From: Spirochaetales bacterium
GTDB lineage: Bacteria > Spirochaetota > Spirochaetia > Sphaerochaetales > Sphaerochaetaceae
Reading direction: 5' to 3'
DNA length: 12,692 nucleotides
Assembly (NCBI GenBank): GCA_017614625.1
Contig: JAGABK010000102.1
Span: forward strand, 1 to 12,692
Part shown: positions 6,532 through 12,692 of the stretch, piece by piece
Numbering within the stretch: position 1 is the stretch's first letter
How the letters are laid out: each line of letters starts with the position of its first letter
Notes under the pieces: generated by a model
Database searches by the model: none
What the model was told of the DNA's origin: nothing
The model's input: the letters and a program-made list of their open reading frames with translations, nothing else
Translations under genes and position numbers: made by a program

Positions 6532-8171
6532 CCGATTTCCCTCGTCTGGTAGCTGTATCCCTGCTCGATGAGGAACTTCTGCCTGTTGGCCGAGAACTCC
6601 TCCTCGACGGTGTATTTCGATATCACGGAGTAGAAGAAGCTGCTCTTCTTCTTGGGCCGGAGGATCCTTCCCAGCCGCTGGGCCTCTTCCTGTCTTGAGC
6701 CGAAGGTGCCCGATATCTGGATGGCCACGGAGGCGTCCGGCAGGTCGATGGCGTAATTGGCCACCTTTGAGACTATGAGGACCTTCTCCTTGCCTTCTCG
6801 GAAGAGGGAGTAGAGCTCCTCGCGCCGGGCATTGGAGGTGCTTCCGGTGATGATGGGGTAGCCGGTGGTCTTGTGGACCTGCTTCAGCTGGTCCAGATAC
6901 TGGCCGATGATGATAATGCTGTCGCCCTTGTGCTTGGCCAGAAGGGCCTCCAGGACGGTCTCCTTGCGCGGATTGGTGCTCGCCAGGCGGTATTTCTCGC
7001 GCCGCTGGGCCACGGCGTAGGGAAGTTCCAGGTCATCCGGTAGCGGGATCCTGACCTCGATGCAGTAGGCGTTGGCTATCCAGCCCTTTCTGGACAGGTC
7101 GGTCCACGGGATGTCATAGCGCTTGGGGCCCACAAGGCTGAAGACGTCGCCCTCGCGACCGTCCTCGCGGATGAGCGTGGCCGTAAGTCCTATCCTGTAG
7201 ACCGACTGCAGCTCGGCTGTGATCTTGAACACCGGAGCGGGGAGCATGTGGACCTCGTCGTAGATCACAAGGCCCCAGTTGCCTTCCATGATTGTCTTCA
7301 TGTGCTCGTATTCGTCTGTCTTTTGCGAGCGGTAGGTGAGGACCTGGTAGGTGCACACGGTCACCGGCCTTATCTCCTTCTTCTCGCCGGAGTATTCGCC
7401 GACGATGTCCTCGGGGATGTCCGTCTTGGCCTTTATCTCGTTGATCCACTGTCTTACTGCCACGACGTTGGGGCAGAGGATGAGGGTCCGGGTTCTCAGC
7501 CTCTCCATGATGCCAAGTCCCACGACGGTCTTTCCGCTTCCGCAGGGCATGACCACCGTGCCGAATCCGGTGCCCGGCCCCATGTCGCCCAGGACCGAAT
7601 CCACGGCCAAGCTCTGGTAGTCGCGAAGAGAGGCCTTCATCTTCATGGGCACGTTCTCCGGTGCGGAGATGGGGATCCTGTCGTCTACGGGGTAGGAGCG
7701 GCGGATGAGCTCCAGCTTGGCAGTTCCGCGGTCGTAGAGGGAGACGGAGAAGACATCCTTCTCATCCGTGCGGTGCAGAAGGCCGGAAAGGGTCTTGTCG
7801 GATGCAAGTACCTTGGCAATGAAGGGGTCCTTCACCTCAAGACGGTAGGGTGTTCCGTCTCCGGGGACGAGGACGAGCTTTCCGAATCTGGATGTGATGT
7901 CGGTGATGTAGGAGCTGACGTTCTCCGGGACGGGGAACTTGGTCCAGCTGTCCAGTCTTGCCAGTATCTCCTGCGCCGAGAGGCCGGCGCTTGCGGCGTT
8001 CCAGAGCGAGATGGCGCTTATGGCGTAGGTGTGCACGTGTTCGGGCGCCTTGACCAGCTCGCTGAAGGCCATGATGCTGTTGCGGCAGGAATCTGCGCTG
8101 GGCGAATGGACGTCGAGCATGAGCGAACGGTCGCTCTGGACTATCAGCGGTCTGTCTTCAGTATTGTTCAT
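6528..8171 (-). CDS. XPB/ERCC3-type DNA repair helicase (SF2)
   Basis: A 547-residue superfamily 2 3'-to-5' DNA helicase of the bacterial XPB group, implicated in nucleotide excision repair or repair-linked strand opening. Residues ~1-115 carry the N-terminal Helicase_C_3-type domain. The core shows Q-motif-like LRDYQ (182-186), Walker A PCGSGKT (209-215), Walker B DEVH (305-308), motif III TAT (330-332) and the XPB-specific RED motif (335-337), followed by the KGWIA segment. Motif VI is QRLGRILR (498-505). Length matches mycobacterial XPB. GGAGGGG at 8175-8181 just upstream of the ATG supports the start. It is the first gene of an operon, with the downstream gene overlapping by 4 nt. A strong extended -10 precedes it, and an intrinsic terminator separates it from the membrane-protein gene. 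Confidence 0.93.
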   Translation of the reverse strand: MNNTEDRPLIVQSDRSLMLDVHSPSADSCRNSIMAFSELVKAPEHVHTYAISAISLWNAASAGLSAQEILARLDSWTKFPVPENVSSYITDITSRFGKLVLVPGDGTPYRLEVKDPFIAKVLASDKTLSGLLHRTDEKDVFSVSLYDRGTAKLELIRRSYPVDDRIPISAPENVPMKMKASLRDYQSLAVDSVLGDMGPGTGFGTVVMPCGSGKTVVGLGIMERLRTRTLILCPNVVAVRQWINEIKAKTDIPEDIVGEYSGEKKEIRPVTVCTYQVLTYRSQKTDEYEHMKTIMEGNWGLVIYDEVHMLPAPVFKITAELQSVYRIGLTATLIREDGREGDVFSLVGPKRYDIPWTDLSRKGWIANAYCIEVRIPLPDDLELPYAVAQRREKYRLASTNPRKETVLEALLAKHKGDSIIIIGQYLDQLKQVHKTTGYPIITGSTSNARREELYSLFREGKEKVLIVSKVANYAIDLPDASVAIQISGTFGSRQEEAQRLGRILRPKKKSSFFYSVISKYTVEEEFSANRQKFLIEQGYSYQTREIG

Positions 8172-8200
8172 TCACCCCTCCATGACATGCGTATCTGTCG

Positions 8201-8229
8201 ATTATATCACGGAATGGGGATTTTTGAAA
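8201..8229 (-). promoter_or_regulatory. Promoter of the XPB helicase operon
   Basis: On the minus strand a perfect TATAAT (8206-8201) has the TGA extension (8209-8207). The -35 region is poor: TTCAAA with a 16-bp spacer or TTTCAA with 17 bp, as expected for an extended -10 promoter. The predicted start near 8194 gives a ~23-nt leader containing the GGAGGGG ribosome binding site. Confidence 0.65.
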
Positions 8230-8239
8230 CAAAAGGTTG

Positions 8240-8271
8240 AAAAACGGTCAGACGGTGCGTTTCACCCTGAC
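8240..8271 (-). terminator. Intrinsic terminator overlapping the end of the membrane-protein gene
   Basis: Read on the minus strand, GTCAG + GGTG, a 5-nt loop, then CACC, a 2-nt bulge and CTGAC form a 9-bp stem with one bulge (8271 to 8247). It is followed by CG and five T residues (8244-8240). The stop codon (8250-8248) lies inside the 3' arm, so the last codons of the gene encode the hairpin. It insulates the helicase operon promoter just downstream. Confidence 0.65.
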
Positions 8272-8730
8272 TGTGGGAAGCGGTCCGGCGTCGTAGAGGT
8301 CCAGGTTCTTCCTCACCGCCTTGTCGGCGGCCTCGAGCGATTTCACCTTGGAGACTCCGGTGGCCCTGGTGTTCACGGCGGCCTTTCTCCTGATGTAGGC
8401 GGCCTCGTTCTCGGCGCGCTTGGACTCGCGCGATGCGCGCTTCTCCTTGTCCGTCACGGCTGCGAAGGCGATCATCGTCAGCGTCCAGAGCACGGACGCG
8501 CCGAAGATGAAGTAGGCCATGTAGCTGCTGATCCTCTGTCCCAGGATCCTTCCGGCGGTGACCGAGACGGCGGCGGCAAGGCACACGGCTCCTCCGAAGA
8601 GAAGGGCCATGCTCATGACCAGCGGAATGAACCAGACGAAGCGGCGCCTGGAGATCATGAGCCTTATGCAGATGACCGCACAGAGGAAATCAAGTACAAC
8701 TGTCGCAAGCGGATAGATAAAGTCCGACAT
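8248..8730 (-). CDS. Small membrane protein, three predicted TM helices, charged tail
   Basis: I do not recognise the family. With the ATG at 8730 the product is 160 residues. Hydrophobic segments at ~4-26, ~31-58 and ~68-92 predict three membrane helices, with SRRR (27-30) between the first two. Residues ~93-145 are a highly charged (K/R/E/A-rich), probably helical cytoplasmic tail. The tail is followed by a short hydrophobic-basic end, PLPTVRVKRTV. A GTG at 8742 would add four residues, but the ATG at 8730 has a G-run (8734-8738) in ribosome-binding position. It is divergent from the dGTPase gene and shares its promoter palindrome. It ends in its own terminator, so it appears to be a single-gene transcript. 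No function can be assigned. Confidence 0.7.
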   Translation of the reverse strand: MSDFIYPLATVVLDFLCAVICIRLMISRRRFVWFIPLVMSMALLFGGAVCLAAAVSVTAGRILGQRISSYMAYFIFGASVLWTLTMIAFAAVTDKEKRASRESKRAENEAAYIRRKAAVNTRATGVSKVKSLEAADKAVRKNLDLYDAGPLPTVRVKRTV

Positions 8731-8764
8731 GAGCCCCCGCACTTATGGATGTTAAGCTCTTATC

Positions 8765-8774
8765 ATGATATCAT
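8765..8774. promoter_or_regulatory. Palindromic extended -10 shared by two divergent promoters
   Basis: ATGATATCAT is a perfect palindrome and therefore reads TGA-TATCAT (extended -10, hexamer 5 of 6) on both strands. Predicted starts are ~8781 on plus (27 nt before the dGTPase ATG at 8808) and ~8758 on minus (28 nt before the membrane-protein ATG at 8730), a nearly symmetric arrangement. Neither side has a convincing -35. The overlapping TATCATGATA (8761-8770) is also palindromic. Confidence 0.5.
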
Positions 8775-8807
8775 AGTCGCACAAACGGTGAAATAGGGGA
8801 AATGCAA

Positions 8808-9956
8808 ATGGCTTTCAAAAACGAGATACCTGAGGAAGTCCTCCAGTCGAGGATGAGATCCAGAATGGGCGAGGACGTGAGGTCTCCCTACTACAGGGAC
8901 ACCACGGCGATCCTCCACAGCTCTCCCTTCAGACGCCTCAAGCACAAGACGCAGGTGTTCTTCGCACCTAGCAACGACCATATCTGCACGCGCATGGAGC
9001 ACGTCCTCCACGTCGCATCGATCGCCACCACCATCTGCAGGGCGATGGGTCTGAACGACGAGCTGGCTTGGGCCATCGGCGTCGGCCACGACCTGGGCCA
9101 CACCCCGTTCGGCCATATCGGCGAGCACATCCTCTCGGACCTGATGGTCGCCAACGGCTTCCCGCCGTTCGAGCACGAGGTCAACGGACTGCGCGTCGTG
9201 GACTTCCTTTCGCATCTGAACCTGACGTACGCGGTGCGCGACGGCATCATCAGCCACTGCGGCGAGCATTTCATCAGGACCATCGCCCCGGACTTCAGGG
9301 TCAAGGACCTGTCGGCCATCGTGACCAAGAACGGCATAAGGCCATCGACCTGGGAGGGCTGCGTGGTGAGGTTCTCGGACCAGATCGCCTATCTGGGTCG
9401 TGACTACGAGGACGCCGTGAGGCTGGGAATCATCCGCAAGGACGAGGTGCCGGCGGTGTGCACTAAGGTCCTGGGAGCGACCAACGGCGAGATAATCAAC
9501 ACGCTGGTGGAGGACATCATCGAGAATTCCGAGAAGGAGGGCTGCATCGCGTTCAGCGAGGAGGTCTACGAGGCCATGCGCCTGATGAAGGAGTTCAACT
9601 ACAAGCACATCTACCTTTCGCCGATGCTCCAGGGCTACGAGAAGTACTTCAGGCGCCTGGTGGGGCTGATCTACGGCTACCTGACGGACCTGCTGAACAA
9701 GAACGGTTTCGACAAGGACGCCTACCTGCAGGAGGGAAACATGCTCAGCGCCGGCTTCTTCAACTACGTTGTGGAGAAGAAGGACGCCTACATGCAGCAT
9801 GACGGAAACCTGGACAGGATCGTGTTCGACTACATCTCGGGCATGAGCGACAACTTCTGCCTGGACTGTGGCAACGAGATCCTCAGGCCGGAGCACCTGA
9901 ACGAGAGCATAGAGCGCTCGCTCACCGGCAAGTGGTTCGACGCCATTCAGGAGTAA
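8808..9956 (+). CDS. dgt: dGTPase-like dNTP triphosphohydrolase (HD superfamily)
   Basis: Predicted to hydrolyse dGTP or other dNTPs to the nucleoside plus triphosphate, acting on the dNTP pool. The 382-residue product has the family opening SPFRRLKHKTQVF (39-51) and the metal-binding HD residues H65 (TRMEH), H94-D95 (GVGHDLGHTPFGH) and D191 (SDQIAY). FEHEVNGLRV (121-130) is also characteristic of the dGTPase-like type 2 subfamily. Two in-frame ATGs occur at 8802 and 8808. The AGGGGA at 8795-8800 is only 1 nt from the first but 7 nt from the second, so 8808 is chosen. It converges with the ACT-domain gene, with a 31-nt AT-rich gap. Exact dNTP preference cannot be read from sequence. Confidence 0.92.
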   Translation: MAFKNEIPEEVLQSRMRSRMGEDVRSPYYRDTTAILHSSPFRRLKHKTQVFFAPSNDHICTRMEHVLHVASIATTICRAMGLNDELAWAIGVGHDLGHTPFGHIGEHILSDLMVANGFPPFEHEVNGLRVVDFLSHLNLTYAVRDGIISHCGEHFIRTIAPDFRVKDLSAIVTKNGIRPSTWEGCVVRFSDQIAYLGRDYEDAVRLGIIRKDEVPAVCTKVLGATNGEIINTLVEDIIENSEKEGCIAFSEEVYEAMRLMKEFNYKHIYLSPMLQGYEKYFRRLVGLIYGYLTDLLNKNGFDKDAYLQEGNMLSAGFFNYVVEKKDAYMQHDGNLDRIVFDYISGMSDNFCLDCGNEILRPEHLNESIERSLTGKWFDAIQE

Positions 9957-9987
9957 GTCTTCTTAATACTTGTAATTAGAGTACTCT

Positions 9988-10650
9988 TTATTTCGAGCGC
10001 TGGAGGTCCTGCAGGACCCTGTAGGCCTCGAAGCTGTCCGTACGCTTGATGACGAAGGAAAGCTCGGTGACCGTCGAGAAGATCTCAAGGACGTTGATGC
10101 TGTTCCACGCAAGGCGGCGCGCAGATTCGTACACGATGCCCGGGTTCTGGATCTCGGGCGAGCCCCAGACCATTGAGAGGGCCACCATGTCCTCCTGGCG
10201 GTAGAGGAGGGTGCCGTTCTTGGTGATTTCCTCGATCGCCGGCAGAAGGGACTCGGCCGCGCAGATGGTGATGGTGTCTGAGCTCGTCAGCACGTTCAGA
10301 AAGTCGTTGGCCCCGTTCTTGGCCGCAAGGCGGTACAGCGAGCCTATCTGCTGCACCAGGTCGGGCGAGTAGACGAAGTCCAGGTATGCGATGTTGGTGT
10401 GCATGACTATGGTGTACTTGAGGTTCTCCGTGGTCACGCTCTCCGGGTCGTGCTGCAGGTCCGTGCCGTAGCGCCTCAGGGCCATGATGATGGCCGATTC
10501 CTTGACCGGCTTGTCGCAGTCCATGGAGACCTCGTCGATTATGCTCCCGGCGAAGTTGGAATAATTGAGAAAGCCCTTCCTGAGGATGTCCCTCAGAAAC
10601 GGGGTCTTGTCCACGATCTCCCTGACCTTCCTGCTTACGGACTCAGCCAT
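9988..10650 (-). CDS. ACT-domain protein with N-terminal helical (HTH-like) region
   Basis: A 220-residue protein of a poorly characterised group. The C-terminal part (~152-218) ends in a segment very like the ACT repeats of aspartate kinases: INVLEIFSTVTELSFVIKR. A second beta-alpha-beta-like stretch lies at ~76-150 (KYTIVMHTN...TITICAAES), so two tandem ACT-like units are likely. Residues ~1-60 are helical with an HTH-like pattern (FLNYSNFAGSIIDEV, then ESAIIMALRRYG), suggesting DNA binding with ACT-mediated sensing of a small ligand, often an amino acid. No kinase domain is present. AGGAGG at 10656-10661, 5 nt before the ATG, fixes the start. A 17-bp dyad covers its promoter. Regulator is an inference. 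Confidence 0.7.
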   Translation of the reverse strand: MAESVSRKVREIVDKTPFLRDILRKGFLNYSNFAGSIIDEVSMDCDKPVKESAIIMALRRYGTDLQHDPESVTTENLKYTIVMHTNIAYLDFVYSPDLVQQIGSLYRLAAKNGANDFLNVLTSSDTITICAAESLLPAIEEITKNGTLLYRQEDMVALSMVWGSPEIQNPGIVYESARRLAWNSINVLEIFSTVTELSFVIKRTDSFEAYRVLQDLQRSK

Positions 10651-10671
10651 GCGCGCCTCCTGTACTTGTTA

Positions 10672-10688
10672 ATATCGTAACACGATAT
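10672..10688. promoter_or_regulatory. Operator-like 17-bp dyad on the ACT-protein promoter
   Basis: ATATCGT-AAC-ACGATAT is a perfect 7-bp inverted repeat with a 3-nt centre. It covers the predicted minus-strand -10 TACGAT (10679-10674) and its TGT extension. The matching -35 is TTGTTA (10703-10698) with an 18-bp spacer, and the start is expected near 10667. Position and symmetry fit a dimeric repressor, possibly the ACT/HTH protein itself. Confidence 0.5.
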
Positions 10689-10790
10689 GTCGGAAAATAA
10701 CAAGAAAAACGTTTATTAAAGCATGTTTTCCGTTTTCGGGCCGTTTTTCTAGTGTTTTCGTGAAGTTTTTATAAGGACTTACAAAAAGAC

Positions 10791-10820
10791 TGGACACTAT
10801 GCTCTGTTGTAGTGTAGAAT
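10791..10820 (+). promoter_or_regulatory. nrdR promoter with embedded NrdR-box-like dyad
   Basis: TGGACA (10791-10796; 5 of 6) and TAGAAT (10815-10820; 5 of 6) are separated by 18 bp, predicting a start near 10827. The inverted repeat ACACTA (10794-10799) / TAGTGT (10810-10815) overlaps the 3' half of the -35 and the first base of the -10. The half-sites equal those of the known NrdR box (ACAC-W-A...W-GTGT), but the gap is 10 bp instead of 4. Further copies are TAGTGT at 10750-10755 and ACACTA at 10844-10849, the latter overlapping the start codon. Confidence 0.55.
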
Positions 10821-10848
10821 CATCCTCACAAGGAGCGGATTCAACACT

Positions 10849-11316
10849 ATGAGATGTCCGGTATGCGGGGAAACAGAAGACAAGGTCCTTGAGACGAGGA
10901 CGACAAGCAACGGCAGCGCCATGAGAAGGCGCCGCGTGTGCCTCAAATGCGGGTACCGCTTCACGAGCTACGAGCGCGTGGAGGACAAGCCCATCACCGT
11001 CATCAAGAAGAACGGCGACTACCAGCATTTCGACATCTCGAAGATTGAGCGCGGAATCCGCATCTGCACGGACAAGCGGAACATCAGCGCCGAGACGATC
11101 GAGAACCTCATCAGCGAGATAGAGGAGGCCATCAAGATCCAGGCCGGCCCGCGCCATGAGATCACCAGCGCCGCAATCGGAGAGGAGACCCTCAAGCACC
11201 TGTACAAGGTGGACAAGGTCGCCTACATCAGGTTCGCGTCCGTCTACCGCGCCTTCGACAACGTGGAGCAGTTCGTCCAGGAGATCGAGAGCCTGGCTGC
11301 CAAGGCCCAGTCCTGA
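10849..11316 (+). CDS. nrdR: Transcriptional repressor NrdR
   Basis: Zinc-ribbon/ATP-cone repressor of ribonucleotide reductase genes. It senses ATP/dATP through its cone domain and binds NrdR boxes. The 155-residue product has the conserved start MRCPVCG (C3, C6), the second zinc pair CLKCGYRFTSYERVE (C31, C34) and a basic loop MRRRRVC (25-31). The ATP-cone spans ~48-138: ITVIKKNGDYQHFDISKIERGI and onward. Length is normal. AAGGAG lies at 10830-10835, 13 nt before the ATG, a longer gap than usual, but the family start leaves no other choice. No ribonucleotide reductase gene is in the window. mfd follows after 49 nt on the same strand and could be cotranscribed. Confidence 0.96.
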   Translation: MRCPVCGETEDKVLETRTTSNGSAMRRRRVCLKCGYRFTSYERVEDKPITVIKKNGDYQHFDISKIERGIRICTDKRNISAETIENLISEIEEAIKIQAGPRHEITSAAIGEETLKHLYKVDKVAYIRFASVYRAFDNVEQFVQEIESLAAKAQS

Positions 11317-11328
11317 ACACCTTTCATC

Positions 11329-11358
11329 TTGAATTCATCTGTCTCTTCGTGTTAACTT
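11329..11358 (+). promoter_or_regulatory. Weak candidate promoter of mfd
   Basis: TTGAAT (11329-11334; 4 of 6), an 18-bp spacer and TAACTT (11353-11358; only T1, A2 and T6 match) with a TGT extension (11350-11352). If used, transcription would start at about 11365, again giving a leaderless mRNA. Cotranscription with nrdR is an equally good explanation. Confidence 0.25.
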
Positions 11359-11365
11359 GGCTGTG

Positions 11366-12692
11366 ATGCAGACCCTGCAATCGTATATAAGGAGAAGCGA
11401 CGCCTTCAGGGCGTTCGCCGCGGACAGGAAAAGCAACATCAAAGCGGAGGGCCTAGACGGATTTCCGCTGTTTCAGTGCGCCCATCTGATGGCCGAAAGC
11501 GTGAAGGGGAACACCTGGATCGTGTGTCCGACCGAGGAGATGGCCCGCACCATCTACGGCGACAACGGCATGGTCAAGGGCCTTCCGGTGACGCTTCTCC
11601 CGACCTCCGGACGCGTGCTCTACTCGGCGTGGGAGGGCTCCTCCAAGGAGTACGAGCAGATAAGGGTGCTGGGCAACCTGAGCCTGGGCGGAAAGACCCT
11701 CATTGTCACATCCATCCGCGCCTTCTGCTCTCCGGTGCCCGGAAAGAACGCCGTGGCATCATCTTCTTTGACGATCAAGGCCAACCAGAGCCTGGACACC
11801 ATGGAGGTGGCCGACCGCCTCTCCAAGGGCAACTACTTCCGCAGCCCCAACACAACCATGCCGGGCGAGTTCACCCTGCGCGGCGAGGTCCTGGACATCT
11901 TCCCCTACGGGGAGGACCTTCCCGTGCGCATATACCTCGACTGGGACAGGGTGGAGCGCATCTGCCGCTACGAGCCGCTGAGCCAACAGGTGACCAAGCA
12001 GCTGGGGCACGTTACGGTGCGCATCATGGCCCAGGACGACGGCTGTGCCGTCATCCCGCAGGGGATTTCCGAATACATCAGCCCGGACGACTACTTCATC
12101 TTCGTGGGCGACAAGCGCCTTGAAAGCAGCTTCCGCAGCCTCCAGCTGGAGGCCAAGAGCCTCTACCGCCACGCCTACCAGGCCGACCACAACGCCGTGC
12201 ATCCGACGGACATGCTCTTCGACTTCGAATCATTCTACGGCTCGCGAAGCGGCAGCATGACGGTTCTGGACATCGCCGGCCAGACGCCCGGGGCGTACAG
12301 GTTCGACATAGACGGCCCGCGCTCGTATTTCGGCAACTTCACCTTCTTCAAGCAGGACCTCGACGGCCTTACCGGCGACGGCTGGGACATAAAGATCTGC
12401 GTCTCCACCGTGGTGCAGAAGCAGAGGCTTGAGACGATGCTGAGCGCCTACGAGGGCATAGAGTACATCGTGGGCAACCTCTCGGGAGGCTTCTCAATCC
12501 GCAGCTCTCGCTTCATTGTTTTCTGCGAGAACGAGATATTCGGACGCAAGAAGCAGGTCCTCAAGACGCTGCAGCACACGCAGACATCGGTCCTGGACAG
12601 CTTCGTTGAGCTGCACGAGGGCGACTACGTGGTCCATGTGAACTACGGAATCGGCATCTTCCTGAAGATCGACCGCGTCCGCGAGCGCGACT
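11366..12692 (+). CDS. mfd: Transcription-repair coupling factor Mfd, N-terminal part (3' truncated)
   Basis: Mfd removes RNA polymerase stalled at DNA lesions and recruits UvrA for nucleotide excision repair. Only the first 442 residues are inside the window and the frame runs off the right edge. Residues ~30-340 are the UvrB-like, ATPase-dead region: WIVCPTEEMA (51-60), TLIVTSIRAF (111-120), and the very typical EFTLRGEVLDIFPYGEDLPV (168-187). ENEIFGRKKQ (388-397) precedes the RNA-polymerase-interacting domain, whose conserved start is FVELHEGDYVVHVNYGIGIF (413-432). The CID begins earlier than in E. coli Mfd (there ~475), so the N-terminal region is compact. No Shine-Dalgarno precedes the ATG at 11366; a GTG lies one codon upstream. 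AAGGAG at 11389-11394 is inside the gene with no start codon after it. Confidence 0.93.
   Translation, partial: MQTLQSYIRRSDAFRAFAADRKSNIKAEGLDGFPLFQCAHLMAESVKGNTWIVCPTEEMARTIYGDNGMVKGLPVTLLPTSGRVLYSAWEGSSKEYEQIRVLGNLSLGGKTLIVTSIRAFCSPVPGKNAVASSSLTIKANQSLDTMEVADRLSKGNYFRSPNTTMPGEFTLRGEVLDIFPYGEDLPVRIYLDWDRVERICRYEPLSQQVTKQLGHVTVRIMAQDDGCAVIPQGISEYISPDDYFIFVGDKRLESSFRSLQLEAKSLYRHAYQADHNAVHPTDMLFDFESFYGSRSGSMTVLDIAGQTPGAYRFDIDGPRSYFGNFTFFKQDLDGLTGDGWDIKICVSTVVQKQRLETMLSAYEGIEYIVGNLSGGFSIRSSRFIVFCENEIFGRKKQVLKTLQHTQTSVLDSFVELHEGDYVVHVNYGIGIFLKIDRVRERD

Noticed and set aside
5176..6552. Several 180-255-codon open frames on the plus strand across the helicase-partner gene
   Set aside because: They overlap a coupled, domain-bearing minus-strand gene and show only shadow-like composition; none has a convincing ribosome site.
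7248..8240. 330-codon open frame antisense to the XPB helicase
   Set aside because: The helicase has all its motifs on the other strand; this frame has none.
8763..9896. 377-codon open frame antisense to the dGTPase gene
   Set aside because: Shadow of a confident HD-domain gene; the product is V/H/R/D-rich with no family resemblance.
9957..9990. Possible bidirectional terminator between dgt and the ACT-protein gene
   Set aside because: The gap is AT-rich and holds the palindrome AGAGTACTCT (9978-9987), but a 10-bp palindrome without loop and with scattered T residues is not a convincing intrinsic terminator.
1..12692. CRISPR array, tRNA/rRNA, transposon ends or phage genes
   Set aside because: No regularly spaced repeats, cloverleaf-like segments, transposase motifs or phage structural proteins were seen on either strand.

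Overview
The window looks like a piece of a spirochaete chromosome (Treponema/Sphaerochaeta-like; moderate confidence). The main clue is an XPB-type helicase (a bacterial ERCC3 homologue, as in Treponema and Actinobacteria) with an overlapping partner gene. Extended -10 promoters of the form TGn-TATNAT recur in front of several genes. Most of the window is GC-rich with GC-ending codons. The first ~2 kb is clearly AT-richer and is probably accessory DNA.

Layout. 1-354: 3' end of a DUF1566/Lcl-type (C-type-lectin-like) surface or variable protein. 355-477: degenerate 12-nt repeats and a strong promoter. 478-1977: AlbA_2 (Schlafen-type) plus GHKL-ATPase-like plus winged-helix protein. 1974-2621 (minus): type I 3-dehydroquinate dehydratase, aroD. 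2678-4678 (plus): ABC-F ATPase, divergent from aroD through interlocked promoters that predict leaderless or near-leaderless mRNAs. 4675-6531 and 6528-8171 (minus): a two-gene operon of an XPB helicase followed by a partner protein with a related Helicase_C_3-type domain. 8248-8730 (minus): small three-helix membrane protein ending in an intrinsic terminator. 8808-9956 (plus): dGTPase-like HD hydrolase, divergent from the membrane protein around a palindromic extended -10. 9988-10650 (minus): ACT-domain protein with an operator-like dyad on its promoter. 10849-11316 (plus): nrdR, with a NrdR-box-like dyad between its -35 and -10. 11366-12692 (plus): N-terminal part of mfd, running off the window.

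Functional theme. The right two thirds are rich in DNA-repair and dNTP-pool genes: XPB helicase and partner, Mfd, a dGTPase-like enzyme and NrdR. aroD (shikimate pathway) and the ABC-F factor (ribosome-associated) look like ordinary housekeeping genes. No CRISPR array, tRNA, rRNA, transposase or intact mobile element was seen. The most interesting material is regulatory architecture and the poorly characterised XPB partner, not an obvious new defence or biosynthetic system.
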